The notes under the pieces are model-generated. The model had not been told where the DNA came from. It was given only the letters and a program-made list of their open reading frames with translations, and ran no database searches. From Collinsella tanakaei (GTDB lineage: Bacteria; Actinomycetota; Coriobacteriia; Coriobacteriales; Coriobacteriaceae), in assembly GCF_030373545.1 (NCBI RefSeq), contig NZ_JAUDCO010000003.1, forward strand, positions 211,875 to 275,874: 64,000 nt of DNA, given 5' to 3'. Position 1 is the first letter of the stretch, and each line of letters opens with the position of its first letter. A program made the position numbers and the translations under genes. Positions 18,581 to 27,195 of the stretch are shown one piece after another.

Positions 18581-18618
18581 CAAGCGGACCCCGCGCACGA
18601 TCGCACGGGGTCCGCTTG
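18581..18618 (-). terminator. 13-bp hairpin after the rubredoxin gene
   Basis: CAAGCGGACCCCG (18581-18593) is exactly complementary to 18606-18618 with a 12-base loop. It lies about 30 bases after the rubredoxin stop, but has no T-tract, so terminator status is probable rather than sure. Confidence 0.55.
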
Positions 18619-18649
18619 ATGCAAGCGCTATCGGTTCGGTTGGAGTAGG

Positions 18650-18790
18650 TTACTCCTCGACGAGCTCAAACTGATCGGGGCCGACGCCGCAGACGGGGCA
18701 GACGTAGTCCTCGGGCAGCTCAGGCGTGTCGACCTCGACCTCGTAGCCGCACACGACGCACACGAACTTATACTTCTTCTCGTCAGCCAT
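18650..18790 (-). CDS. Rubredoxin-like protein
   Basis: A 46-residue protein encoded from the ATG at 18790, with AAAGGA seven bases upstream. It has C11-V-V-C14-G-Y and C31-P-V-C34-G-V-G-P-D-Q-F-E, the two knuckles that bind one iron. The spacing between knuckles is shorter than in classical 52-54 residue rubredoxins and matches the rubredoxin domain found at the end of rubrerythrins and high-molecular-weight rubredoxins. It is an electron carrier. The flavin reductase gene 138 bases upstream on the same strand is its probable partner. Confidence 0.88.
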   Translation of the reverse strand: MADEKKYKFVCVVCGYEVEVDTPELPEDYVCPVCGVGPDQFELVEE

Positions 18791-18928
18791 GATGACATCC
18801 TTTCGTAGGCGATGAACATATGGCTAGTATATCCAGCTCGCGCGAAATCTAACCGACGATTCCGCCAGCGCAGATTCTTCGCAATTAGGACACATTCTCA
18901 ATAGTTACAACCGCTCCGCCATCGCGCG

Positions 18929-19432
18929 CTATCCCTGATAGCTCGATGCCTTCGGCGGGGTCTTGCCCTTGAGCGTCGCGTGGTAGTAGGCATAGGTGAG
19001 CGGCTCTTCATCCGAAAGCCGCTGAGCATCGACCACGTCGCCGATAAACAGCAGGTGGGTACCCGCGTCCACCGTCTCAACCACGCGGCACGCGAACAGC
19101 GCGCAGGCGTGCTCGGGCGAATACGGGCTGCCAACCGCCGAGGTCTCGCAGCCGTATTTCTCGAACTTGTCGAAGTTCGCACTCGTGCGGAACCCGAAGT
19201 TGCCGATATAGGGCATGTCCGCCGTCTTGTCGATCGCGGTCACCGTGAACGCGCCGGCGCGTTCGATCACGCCCGTCGTGACGTTGTCCTTGTGCACGGC
19301 GACCATGAGCCGCGGCGGGGTGGCGGTCACCTGCGTTGCGGTGTTGATGACGCAGCCCGCACGCTGGCCGTCCGCCTCGGCCGAGACGACATACAGCCCG
19401 TAGCTCATCGAGAAAAAGGCGGTCATATCCAT
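18929..19432 (-). CDS. Flavin reductase family protein (Hrb-type FMN domain)
   Basis: A 167-residue protein from the ATG at 19432 (MDMTAFFSMSYGLYVVSAE), with AAGGGA upstream; the frame extends further but has no other good start. The motifs YGLYVVSAEADGQRAGCVIN, QVTATPPRLMVAVHKDN, and GAFTVTAIDK then GNFGFRTSANFDKF define the FMN-binding split-barrel of the flavin reductase/Hrb family. In Moorella and clostridia this domain is fused to a rubredoxin and passes NAD(P)H electrons to flavodiiron proteins for oxygen or NO reduction. Here the rubredoxin is a separate downstream gene. No flavodiiron gene lies in the window. Confidence 0.85.
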   Translation of the reverse strand: MDMTAFFSMSYGLYVVSAEADGQRAGCVINTATQVTATPPRLMVAVHKDNVTTGVIERAGAFTVTAIDKTADMPYIGNFGFRTSANFDKFEKYGCETSAVGSPYSPEHACALFACRVVETVDAGTHLLFIGDVVDAQRLSDEEPLTYAYYHATLKGKTPPKASSYQG

Positions 19433-19524
19433 GGGAATCCCTTCCTTAAAATGAATACTGCTGCCCTTATACCCGCTTGCTGCCGGCGAAGCGAGGCGCG
19501 CGGAATCACAATCTCTACCGAGCT

Positions 19525-20424
19525 TCAGGGCGCGAGCTTGTCCCGATATGTCGAGAGCGCCTTGAGCGCATCGTCTTCGGAAAGGCCGGTCAGTTGCAGA
19601 TCGGCGATATAGGCCTCGAAGATCGACAGCGCCGTGTCCCCCTCCGCGCTCGCAGGGCCCGGATCCGCTCCCCACGCGAGCAGCTGATCGATGGCGTCTT
19701 CCGTCTGCGCAAGACAGGCCGCCTCGTCCCCGTCATAGGCGTCCCAATACCCCTCGAACGCGCCCGTGCACGCCCACATGAGGGGCGTCCAGCCGGTATC
19801 CTCGTCCTGGATGTTGATATCCGCACCGCGCTCGATCAGCGCCTGCACGGCGTCGAGCTCGGCGTTGCCCTCCTCGCACACCCACAGCAGCGGGTATTGG
19901 GAGCGGTAGGCCTCGCCTGAGATATCGGTGCGATCGAGCGGTGCATTCACATCGATGGGGTGCCCGAGCCCGTCGAGCTCGTCGAGCAGCGGCCCCACGC
20001 ATCGCGCGGAGCGGTACTCGAAGGCGAGCGCAAGCAGGTTCTCGGGCGTGTCGCCCTGCGCGTCGTCGAAGGCAAACGTGGTCGCCGTCAAGCAGCGCGC
20101 GAGCTCGTCGGGATTATCGTGCCGCACCGCCTCGCACGCATCGTTGTAGTTGGCCGTGGTGTAATCCACCGCAAACGGCACGATAACCTGCGTGAGCGAA
20201 AACGCGAGCACGGGAATGCTGACGGCGTACAGCACGATGGGGATGGCGATGAGCGCGCCGAGCTTCTTGCCCGCGGCGCGCCTGCGGGGCGTGCGCACGG
20301 CGAAGACGATCGTCAGGGTGACCGCCACGAGAAAGAGCCCGAGGGCGCCCAAGAACGCGATGAGAAACGCAGCGCCCATTGCGAGCAGCGCTCCCAGCAA
20401 AACGAGAACCGAGCATCCTCCCAT
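19525..20424 (-). CDS. Ankyrin-repeat membrane protein
   Basis: About 299 residues from the ATG at 20424, with AAGGAG 11 bases upstream; a GTG 12 bases earlier lies too close to that site. Two or three N-terminal hydrophobic segments (VLVLLGALLAMGAAFLIAFL, then IAIPIVLYAVSIPVLAFSLT) anchor it. The outer or soluble part has ankyrin repeats, the clearest being AVQALIERGADINIQ, then TGWTPLMWACTG and IDQLLAWGADPG. Ankyrin repeats mediate protein contacts. Specific role unknown. It is just upstream of nothing coupled: smpB ends 22 bases before its start, so it may be read from the same transcript. Confidence 0.75.
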   Translation of the reverse strand: MGGCSVLVLLGALLAMGAAFLIAFLGALGLFLVAVTLTIVFAVRTPRRRAAGKKLGALIAIPIVLYAVSIPVLAFSLTQVIVPFAVDYTTANYNDACEAVRHDNPDELARCLTATTFAFDDAQGDTPENLLALAFEYRSARCVGPLLDELDGLGHPIDVNAPLDRTDISGEAYRSQYPLLWVCEEGNAELDAVQALIERGADINIQDEDTGWTPLMWACTGAFEGYWDAYDGDEAACLAQTEDAIDQLLAWGADPGPASAEGDTALSIFEAYIADLQLTGLSEDDALKALSTYRDKLAP

Positions 20425-20446
20425 AGGGCATCGCACTCCTTGGTGT

Positions 20447-20917
20447 CTAGCGACTGCGCTGCTTGAGAGCGCGGTCGATCTCGCGCTGGACGTCGCGCTT
20501 GGCCATGTCCTCGCGCTTGTCGTAGAGCTTCTTGCCGCGACCGAGGCCCAAGGTGAGCTTCACGCGGCCGTTGTCGTCGAAGTACAGCTCGAGCGGCACG
20601 AGTGCGTAGCCGCGGTTGCGCAGCTTGGCGTCGAGGTAGTTAATCTGCTTGCGGTGGAGCAGCAGCTTGCGCCGACGGTCCGGGTCGCGGTTGAAGATCG
20701 AGCCATGGCTATAGGGGTGGATGTGCACGCCCACCAGCCAGCACTCGCCGCCGCGGATGAGGGCGAAGGTGTCGGTGATCTGGCAGGCGCGCTCGCGCAG
20801 GCTGCGGACCTCGGTGCCGGCGAGCACGATGCCGCACTCGAAGGTCTCCTCGATGAAGTACTCGTGATGCGCAGAGCGGTTCTTGGCGATGGTCTTGCGC
20901 TCCTTGCGGCTAGGCAT
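20447..20917 (-). CDS. smpB: SsrA-binding protein SmpB
   Basis: A 156-residue protein with GGGGGAGG upstream of the ATG. It starts MPSRKERKTIAKNRSAHHEY and has FECGIVLAGTEVRSLRE, HIHPYSHG and RKLLLHRKQI, all hallmarks of SmpB. It binds tmRNA and delivers it to stalled ribosomes (trans-translation). The start overlaps the end of the TPR gene by eight bases. The nearby RNase R gene fits, since RNase R degrades tmRNA-released transcripts with SmpB. I did not find ssrA (tmRNA) in the window. Confidence 0.97.
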   Translation of the reverse strand: MPSRKERKTIAKNRSAHHEYFIEETFECGIVLAGTEVRSLRERACQITDTFALIRGGECWLVGVHIHPYSHGSIFNRDPDRRRKLLLHRKQINYLDAKLRNRGYALVPLELYFDDNGRVKLTLGLGRGKKLYDKREDMAKRDVQREIDRALKQRSR

Positions 20918-21806
20918 GCTCGGCCTCCCCCGCTGCAGGACCCGCTTCGGCGCCGTCGGCGCGCTCCGCCGCGAGCTCGGCGTCAGACTCGCGGATGAGC
21001 TTGACGAGCGCGCGGCACGCCTCGTCGCCGATCAGGCCGCGCGCGCGGACCGTCAGCTGCGTCGCCTCGTTGCGATCCCCCGCCGCCGCGGCGTCAGAGG
21101 CGCACATAAGCAGGCAGATCGCGATCTCGGCGGACGGGGTGGCGTCCACGCCCTGCGCCGCGAGCTCGGAGACGGCCTCCTCGTCGGTGGCCTCGGCCGC
21201 TTCGGGGCGCTCGGACGCCAGACGCTCGGCAAGCGCCTCCACGCGCGCGTCATGCGGCGCCAGGCGCTGCGCGGTGCGCGCGCAGCCCGATGCGGCGAGC
21301 GCGTTGTGCGCGTCGAGGAAGAACTCTCCCAGGTTCGCGTAGGCGCGCGCGGCGGAGCGCGCATCGCTTGCGCGCTCGATGACCGAATGGCTGAGCGCCG
21401 CCCACTCCTGCGTATCGTCGAGCGCGCGGAAGAGCTCCGCCAGATCCAGACGATAGGCGCAGTTCATGGGATTCCAGCGCACGGCCTGGGAGAGCGCATT
21501 GCGCGCGCTCACGTAGTCCTGCTGGCAGATGTAGGCGAAGGCGAGCGCCGAATAGAGGCGGTCGAAGGGCACCTCGACCTGCACGAGCGTGCGCGGATCG
21601 CGCTCGATGCGACGGTACGCCAGACGCTCGAACGCATCGGCGAAGCTGAAGTACTGCACCTCATCGGTGGTCTTGCACTCCGCGTCGATATACTCCTCCG
21701 CCTGCTCGACAAGGCGCTCGAGCAGCGGCGTGGCCGACGCGAGGTCGCCTGCGGCCAGGTACGCCTCGGCCTGCTCGATATCCATCTCCGAAATAGGTAG
21801 GTCCAC
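20910..21806 (-). CDS. TPR-like helical repeat protein
   Basis: A 298-residue protein from a GTG at 21806 (MDLPISEMDIEQAEAYLAAG), chosen because AGGAGG lies four bases upstream; an ATG 24 codons earlier lacks a site. The sequence is helical with tetratricopeptide-like units such as AEAYLAAGDLASATPLLERL, LYSALAFAYICQQDYVSARN and AYANLGEFFLDAHNALAASG. The C-terminus is Ala/Glu-rich. It has no signal peptide or membrane segment. It lies between rnr and smpB, overlapping smpB, so it may assist RNA or ribosome quality control, but that is inference from position only. Confidence 0.72.
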   Translation of the reverse strand: MDLPISEMDIEQAEAYLAAGDLASATPLLERLVEQAEEYIDAECKTTDEVQYFSFADAFERLAYRRIERDPRTLVQVEVPFDRLYSALAFAYICQQDYVSARNALSQAVRWNPMNCAYRLDLAELFRALDDTQEWAALSHSVIERASDARSAARAYANLGEFFLDAHNALAASGCARTAQRLAPHDARVEALAERLASERPEAAEATDEEAVSELAAQGVDATPSAEIAICLLMCASDAAAAGDRNEATQLTVRARGLIGDEACRALVKLIRESDAELAAERADGAEAGPAAGEAEHA

Positions 21807-21834
21807 GATTCCTCCTGTTGGGTTCGCTGAGCTA

Positions 21835-23925
21835 TCAGTGTAGCGCACGGCTTGCGTGGATGAGCCTGAAATCGACATGCCCTCGCACGGGATTCGCCCC
21901 GATGACCTCGACGACGACCCGCGTCCCCAGCGCGAGGGTGCGGCCCGTGGCGGTACCCGTCAGCTGCAGCAGGTCCTCGTCGAGGTCCCACCACTCGTTG
22001 CCGCCCAGCTCGCTCATGCGCACCAGGCCCTCCGCACCCGTATCGTCCAGGCGCACGAAGGCGCCCATGGTGTCGATCCACGAAACGCAGCCGGCGAAGC
22101 GCTCCCCTATGCGCCGCGCATAGTACTGGGCGACCTTCACCTTCTGGGACGCGTGGGCTGCGGCGTCGGCCGTGCGCTCCGCAGCGCTCGACTGCCGGCA
22201 GAGCTGCGGCAGAATGCGCACGAGCGCCTGGTCACCGGATCCGACGAGCGCGCCTGCGCGCTCGCGGGCGCGCGGGCGCCCGAGCCGCTCCAGCGCCAGC
22301 TGGTACTTGAGCGCGCGGTGCACGAGCAGGTCGGGATAGCGCCTGATCGGGCTCGTGAAGTGACAGTACGCGCCGGCGCCGAGCGCATAGTGCCCCGCGT
22401 TGTGCGGGCGGTACACCGCGCGCTGCATGGCGCGCAGCAGCAGCGCGTTGACCAGGGGCGCAAACCCCGTATCGTGGCTCGCAACCACCGCCTGCTCGAT
22501 GGCGGAGGGGTCGCCCGCCCGGATTCCCGCGGCCACCGCGCGATCGATCGCCCCGATGCCTGCGAGTGTCTTGGCGGCCGCCGAGAGCTCGTCGGGCGAT
22601 GGCGCCTCGTGCACGCGATACGCCGCGTCCAGGCCGCGGTCGGCAAGCCAGCCGGCGACGCATTCGTTTGCCAGCAGCATGGCCTCCTCGACAAGCGACG
22701 TCGCCCTCGTGCGCTCGCGCGTCACGATGCGCTCGGGCAGGCCCGTCTCGTCGAGCAGGGCATGGACCTCGACCGTCTCGAAATCAATCGACCCGCGCCG
22801 CCGCCTGATCTCGCGCCTGGCCTGCGCCAGGGCGTCGGCATCGCGCAAAAACGCCGGAAGGTCGACGCCGCATCGCGACGCGCGCTCGCACGCCGCACGG
22901 GCGCGCTCGGCATCGTCCGCGCGTGCATCGTCGATACCGTCCGCAAGCAGGACATCGACCGCATCGTAATCGGTGCGCACGCGCGAACGAATGACGCTCG
23001 GATAGGCCGTATGGCCGCGCACCCGCCCGCGACGGTCAAGTTCGATATCTACTGTGAACGCCAGACGATCTACGTCCGGCTTAAGCGAGCACAGCTCGCA
23101 CGACAGCTCCTCGGGAAGCATCGGCAGCACGCGATCGGCCAGGTAGACCGACGTGGCGCGACGGCGCGCCTCCAGATCCACATGCGACTCCCACGGCACG
23201 TAGTGGGAGACGTCGGCGATATGGACGCCGAGTTTCCAGCCGCCCTCAGGCGTCCGCTCCACCGAGATGGCATCATCGAAGTCGCGCGCGTCAATCGGGT
23301 CGATCGTGATCGCGAATCGCTCGCGGATGTCGCGCCGCAGCGGATCGGCAAGGGCCGCATCGATATCCAACGCATAGCCGCGCGCCTCGTCGACCGCCGC
23401 CCGCGGATAGCCGTCCGCCAGGTCGTAGCGCGCCATGACGCACTGGATTCCCAGATCGGGAGCATCGGAGCTGCCGATACGACGCTCGATCGTCACGACG
23501 CCGGACTCGTAGCGCGTAGGATAGCTCACGATGCGCGCGCTCACGATGTCGCCCGGCTGCACCCCGCAGGCCGCCGCCGAACCGTCGCGCGGCAGCACGA
23601 AGAAGTCCTGGCGCACACGCGTGTCGAGGGGGCGCACGACCCCGAGCGGGCCGGCGACGTCATAGGTGCCCACGAGCACCTCGGTCACGCGCGAGACCGT
23701 GCTCTCGACCACGGCCCGCATCTGACCGCCCGGTCCGCGATGCAGGCTGAACGTCACGGTGTCGCCGTTCATCGCCTCGCGGACCCCGCGCTGCGTCAGC
23801 CGAAACTCACCTTCCGACGACTCGACGAACGCGCCGGTATCGGTGATGCGCACGGTGCCGGTCAATCGCCCCGTATGCCGCGAGCGCGTCGGACGACGCG
23901 CACCGCCTTTGCGTTTGCGCCCCAT
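21835..23925 (-). CDS. rnr: Ribonuclease R (RNB family 3'-5' exoribonuclease)
   Basis: A 696-residue protein from the ATG at 23925 (GGGAGG upstream). After a Lys/Arg-rich start come cold-shock-like domains. The RNB domain has the catalytic segment IDPIDARDFDDAISVE with the metal-binding aspartates, and YCHFTSPIRRYPDLLVHRAL. A C-terminal S1 domain is recognised from GERFAGCVSWIDTMGAFVRL. RNase R degrades structured RNA in the 3'-5' direction and processes mRNA and rRNA in quality control. The gene is 28 bases upstream of the TPR gene and in one cluster with smpB. The length is a little shorter than E. coli RNase R (813), lacking the long basic tail. Confidence 0.93.
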   Translation of the reverse strand: MGRKRKGGARRPTRSRHTGRLTGTVRITDTGAFVESSEGEFRLTQRGVREAMNGDTVTFSLHRGPGGQMRAVVESTVSRVTEVLVGTYDVAGPLGVVRPLDTRVRQDFFVLPRDGSAAACGVQPGDIVSARIVSYPTRYESGVVTIERRIGSSDAPDLGIQCVMARYDLADGYPRAAVDEARGYALDIDAALADPLRRDIRERFAITIDPIDARDFDDAISVERTPEGGWKLGVHIADVSHYVPWESHVDLEARRRATSVYLADRVLPMLPEELSCELCSLKPDVDRLAFTVDIELDRRGRVRGHTAYPSVIRSRVRTDYDAVDVLLADGIDDARADDAERARAACERASRCGVDLPAFLRDADALAQARREIRRRRGSIDFETVEVHALLDETGLPERIVTRERTRATSLVEEAMLLANECVAGWLADRGLDAAYRVHEAPSPDELSAAAKTLAGIGAIDRAVAAGIRAGDPSAIEQAVVASHDTGFAPLVNALLLRAMQRAVYRPHNAGHYALGAGAYCHFTSPIRRYPDLLVHRALKYQLALERLGRPRARERAGALVGSGDQALVRILPQLCRQSSAAERTADAAAHASQKVKVAQYYARRIGERFAGCVSWIDTMGAFVRLDDTGAEGLVRMSELGGNEWWDLDEDLLQLTGTATGRTLALGTRVVVEVIGANPVRGHVDFRLIHASRALH

Positions 23926-24008
23926 GGCACCTCCCTTTTCGTTTCTTGTGTTCGTATACCCTTGCGTCCGAGCGCATAACAAGTGCTGCAGCGCGGACGC
24001 GCTTGCGT

Positions 24009-24045
24009 CAAAAAAGCGCCGAGCCGCCCGCAGGCGACCCGGCGC
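24009..24045 (-). terminator. Rho-independent terminator after ftsX
   Basis: On the minus strand GCGCCGGGTCGCC pairs (one mismatch) with GGCGGCTCGGCGC over 13 positions, followed by TTTTTT. It separates the ftsEX unit from rnr. Confidence 0.92.
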
Positions 24046-24068
24046 ATCAGGCCCTATCGGAGATGCCG

Positions 24069-25016
24069 CTACACCTTGAGGTAGCGGCCCATGGCGATGG
24101 CGGAGCCGAACAGACCGATCACGATGCCCACGATCACGAGGGCGGCGTAGGTCATGAGATACATCTCGATCGGCAGGGCGAACGAGATGAACGAGACGGC
24201 GTTCTGGATCGCCGGGATGCCGAAGTTGCGAATCAGCTCCAGTGCGCCGATGGCGAGCAGCGCGCCCAGGATGGACTGCATGACGCCCTCGGTGATGAAC
24301 GGCCCGCGGATGAAGCTGTTGGAGGCGCCGACCAGGCGCATGATGCCGATTTCGCGGCGGCGCGCTGTGATGGACAGGCGGATGGTGTTGTTGATGAAGA
24401 TGAAGGCGATGAAAGTCAGCAGACCGACGAGCACGACCGCGGCGATGCGGATGTAGGTGGTCACCTGGAACAGGCGGCCGACCTCCTCCTGGCCGTACAG
24501 CACGCTCGCGTTCACGTCACCGTCGACGTCATCGACATCGGGGTCCTCGTCATCGACGATCTCGCGGAAGTCCGGGTCCTCCTTGATGCGCTCAGCGGTG
24601 GACTGGACCTGCGAGGGATCGTTCATCTCGATGACGAAGGAGCGGGGCAGCGGGTTCTCGCCGTCGAGGGCGGCCAGCGTCGCCTCGGCGTTGTTCGAGA
24701 TGTTGCCGGTGTAGTCGGCCAGCGCGTCCTCCTTGGTCTTGAAGTCGACGCTGCTGACGTTCTCCCAGCTCTCGAGCTTGTCGCGGAACGCCTCGATCTG
24801 CTCGTCCGTGGCGTCGTCAGAGATGAAGGCGTTGATGGTGACCTGCTGCTCCACCGTGCCGATCACGGAGTTCACCAGAGCGGAGCCCATGATGAACAGG
24901 CCGATGATGAACAGGGACAAGAAGATCGTGATGACGGCGCCGAGCGAGGTTCCCAGGTTGCGGAAGAAGTGACTGCCCGCCTCGCGCAGCGAATATCCAA
25001 AGTTACTAGGCGCCAT
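24069..25016 (-). CDS. ftsX: Cell division protein FtsX (permease-like)
   Basis: A 315-residue protein starting MAPSNFGYSLREAGSHFFRN. The ATG at 25016 lies inside the end of ftsE (11-base overlap), with GGGAGG upstream. It has one N-terminal membrane helix (GAVITIFLSLFIIGLFIMGS), a large extracellular loop of about 140 residues, then three helices and the typical RRREIGIMRLVGASNSFIRG loop. FtsX with FtsE forms an ABC-like complex that activates peptidoglycan hydrolases at division. The extracellular loop carries an acidic insert around DDEDPDVDDVDGDV. No hydrolase gene (RipC, CwlO) follows. Confidence 0.96.
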   Translation of the reverse strand: MAPSNFGYSLREAGSHFFRNLGTSLGAVITIFLSLFIIGLFIMGSALVNSVIGTVEQQVTINAFISDDATDEQIEAFRDKLESWENVSSVDFKTKEDALADYTGNISNNAEATLAALDGENPLPRSFVIEMNDPSQVQSTAERIKEDPDFREIVDDEDPDVDDVDGDVNASVLYGQEEVGRLFQVTTYIRIAAVVLVGLLTFIAFIFINNTIRLSITARRREIGIMRLVGASNSFIRGPFITEGVMQSILGALLAIGALELIRNFGIPAIQNAVSFISFALPIEMYLMTYAALVIVGIVIGLFGSAIAMGRYLKV

Positions 25017-26166
25017 AGCTGCCGTAACCTCCCCTCTCCTGGTCGCGAACGACATGACCGGCCTCGAGCGCGATGACGCGGCGGTGCATGGAGTCGACCA
25101 TCTCGCGGTCGTGCGTGGCGACGACGACCGTCGTACCGGTGCGGTTGATGCGCTCGAGAAGCTTCATGATGCCCAGCGAGATCGCCGGGTCGAGGTTGCC
25201 CGTGGGCTCGTCGCAGATGAGCAGCGGCGGACGGTTGACCATCGCGCGCGCCACGGCGACGCGCTGCTGCTCGCCGCCGGAGAGCTGATCGGGATAGGAG
25301 TCCATCTGGTCGGCGAGGCCGACGAGGCGCAGCACCTCGGGGACCTGGCTGCGGATGACCGCGCGGGGCTTGCCGATGCACTCGAGCGCGAAGGCGACGT
25401 TCTCGTAGGCGGTCTTGTTGGGCAGCAGCTTGAAGTCCTGGAACACCGTGCCGATCTGGCGGCGCAGGAACGGCACCTTGCGGTTCTTGATGCGCATGAG
25501 GTCCTGACCGGCGACGAGCACGCGACCGGACGTCGGCTTGACGTCGCGGACCATGGTGGACAGCAGCGTGGTCTTGCCGGATCCGGAGTGGCCGACGAGG
25601 AACACGAACTCACCGGGGTAGATCTCGAGGTTCACGTCGTCGAGCGCGGGCTTGTTGGGCTGCGCGGCGTAGATCTTGGTGAGGTGCTCCATCAGGATGA
25701 CGGGCTCGACACCTGCCTCGCGGGCCATCTTCTTACGCGACTCGCCGACCGGCGCGAACACCGACGTGAAGTCGGGGCTCTGCAGCGCGGAGTCGACGTC
25801 GGCGATCTGGCGCTGCTCGGTGGCGTCCGTCGAGGGCACCGCCGGGCCGGCCTGCGTCATGAACACCCCGGTCGGGGCGGGCGCGGGCGGCTGGTCGGGC
25901 GACGGGATGTTTGCCAGCGGCGTCGATGCGGCAGCGGGCGCAGGGGGATCCATGGGATCGGGAACCTGCATCGCGCCCACCTGGTCGAGCGACGGATTGT
26001 ATGCAAAGGGATCGGATGCGGTCTGCGCGTTCACGGGCGCAGGTGCCTGCGCGAACAGGTCTTCTCCACCGGTTGAAGCCAAGGGGTCGGATGCGTACTG
26101 CGCATCGGACGCCATCGGCTGCGGAGCAGCCTGCTCGTCACTGGGCTTACGGAAGTGGTTACCCAC
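25006..26166 (-). CDS. ftsE: Cell division ATP-binding protein FtsE with long N-terminal extension
   Basis: A 386-residue protein with a GTG start at 26166 (AAGGAG six bases upstream). Residues 1 to about 150 are a Pro/Ala/Gln/Asp-rich, low-complexity region, and the ABC ATPase begins near residue 155 (VILMEHLTKIYAAQP). Walker A is GHSGSGKTT (about 192-200), the signature LSGGEQQRVAVARA, Walker B LLICDEPTGNLD. Canonical FtsE is around 225-230 residues, so the N-terminal extension is unusual. FtsE powers FtsX in septal peptidoglycan hydrolysis. The repeated DPLA/DPFA-like elements of the tail hint at a disordered protein-binding arm. Confidence 0.94.
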   Translation of the reverse strand: MGNHFRKPSDEQAAPQPMASDAQYASDPLASTGGEDLFAQAPAPVNAQTASDPFAYNPSLDQVGAMQVPDPMDPPAPAAASTPLANIPSPDQPPAPAPTGVFMTQAGPAVPSTDATEQRQIADVDSALQSPDFTSVFAPVGESRKKMAREAGVEPVILMEHLTKIYAAQPNKPALDDVNLEIYPGEFVFLVGHSGSGKTTLLSTMVRDVKPTSGRVLVAGQDLMRIKNRKVPFLRRQIGTVFQDFKLLPNKTAYENVAFALECIGKPRAVIRSQVPEVLRLVGLADQMDSYPDQLSGGEQQRVAVARAMVNRPPLLICDEPTGNLDPAISLGIMKLLERINRTGTTVVVATHDREMVDSMHRRVIALEAGHVVRDQERGGYGSYGA

Positions 26167-26309
26167 TATAAGCTCCTTCGTGTCGTGCGTTTGAACTACA
26201 TAGACTCCGATATTCTATCAGTGAATGCCCCTATGCACAGAGTTTGCACGACCGGCATGCATGGACGTCCCCCGATAGCGCGCAAAAGATGCATCGAACG
26301 CAGACGGCA

Positions 26310-26346
26310 GACGGCACCCGCCACGCGTGCTGCAGCGGGTGCCGTC
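26310..26346 (-). terminator. 12-bp hairpin after the HTH gene
   Basis: GACGGCACCCGC (26310-26321) is exactly complementary to 26335-26346 with a 13-base loop. It follows the HTH regulator gene by about 40 bases. No strong T-tract follows, so it is a probable terminator only. Confidence 0.5.
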
Positions 26347-26386
26347 AGGGCATGCGGTATTGCATTGTGACGGAGGACGGGACGGA

Positions 26387-26638
26387 CTACTTGTCGTCCT
26401 CGGGCAGCGAGCCGAACGCCTCGATGTACTCGTCGTTGTCCATCCAGTCGATGATGTCGCCGGGCTTGCAGTGAAGCGCCTCGCACATCGCGGTCAGCGT
26501 GGAGAAGCGGATGCCCTTCAGGCGACCGGTCTTGATGCGGGAGACGTTGACCGGGGAGATCCCGATCTTCTGGGCGAGCTCGAGCGAGGACATTTTGCGG
26601 TCGGCCATCATGCGGTCGAGTCTCATGACGATAGGCAC
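26387..26638 (-). CDS. HTH transcriptional regulator (Cro/CI type, YozG-like)
   Basis: An 83-residue protein with a GTG start at 26638 and AGGTGG six bases upstream. It is a single Cro/CI helix-turn-helix domain: MRLDRMMADRKMSSLELAQK, then IGISPVNVSRIKTGRLKGIR, then FSTLTAMCEALHCKPGDII and an acidic tail. Small HTH proteins of this type are regularly paired with DUF2975 membrane proteins (Bacillus YozG with YoaS). That pair occurs here, since the DUF2975 gene ends 11 bases upstream. It likely regulates this four-gene operon, and the target DNA is unknown. Confidence 0.85.
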   Translation of the reverse strand: MPIVMRLDRMMADRKMSSLELAQKIGISPVNVSRIKTGRLKGIRFSTLTAMCEALHCKPGDIIDWMDNDEYIEAFGSLPEDDK

Positions 26639-26649
26639 GTGATACCACC

Positions 26650-27171
26650 TTAGACGATGCTGTCAGAATCCTTCTTTAGCATTCTACCGTATTCGAATAC
26701 CCCTGCAAGTGCAAAGAACATTGCAGCAAACATTAACAATTGGAGGTCGATTTCTGGATGAACGGCTGCAGGTTGGAACCATGAAACCGGACTGCCGAGC
26801 GAATCGACTGTGGGGGCAATTAATCTGACTAAGAACATGCATAGGTTCAAGAACGCCAGGGAGATTAATCGCTCGCTCTGGTCGCGTGTAAATATCTCGC
26901 TGTTCTTGCCAATATCCCAGATAAAGTGACTGAAAAGCCAGGCTATCGCTGCAGTCAAAACGGCATTGAAGAGCGTAAATGTGAGATATTGGCAATTTGC
27001 CAGAGAAATGCTCTCCCCCATCACCCCTGGAAGCGCGCATAGCGCCGCCGTCGTCGATAAAACGGCAGCAAAGATAGAAAGGGCGCCAACGATTTTTGTG
27101 CCCCACATGATTACAAGGAGCTGCCGAGGTTTGGGTACAAGTGGAACATGCTGCTTTAGCCTGCGTTTCAT
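26650..27171 (-). CDS. DUF2975 family membrane protein
   Basis: A 173-residue protein with four hydrophobic segments, beginning near LLVIMWGTKIVGALSIFAAV. The ending FALAGVFEYGRMLKKDSDS is the family signature, with the conserved FEYG-x2-L-x-K at the end of the last helix. These proteins have no known biochemical role and are coupled to small Cro/CI regulators. The base composition here is clearly more A/T-rich than the genes around it, so the segment may be transferred. It lies 24 bases downstream of the peptide gene and 11 bases upstream of the regulator gene. Confidence 0.83.
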   Translation of the reverse strand: MKRRLKQHVPLVPKPRQLLVIMWGTKIVGALSIFAAVLSTTAALCALPGVMGESISLANCQYLTFTLFNAVLTAAIAWLFSHFIWDIGKNSEIFTRDQSERLISLAFLNLCMFLVRLIAPTVDSLGSPVSWFQPAAVHPEIDLQLLMFAAMFFALAGVFEYGRMLKKDSDSIV

Positions 27172-27195
27172 CCGAGACCCCCGTCACCTGCTTAC

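Noticed and set aside
21856..23979. 707-residue plus-strand open frame opposite rnr
   Set aside because: Shadow of the RNase R gene; rich in Arg, His and Asp in a mirrored pattern, and the RNase R motifs on the minus strand are unambiguous.
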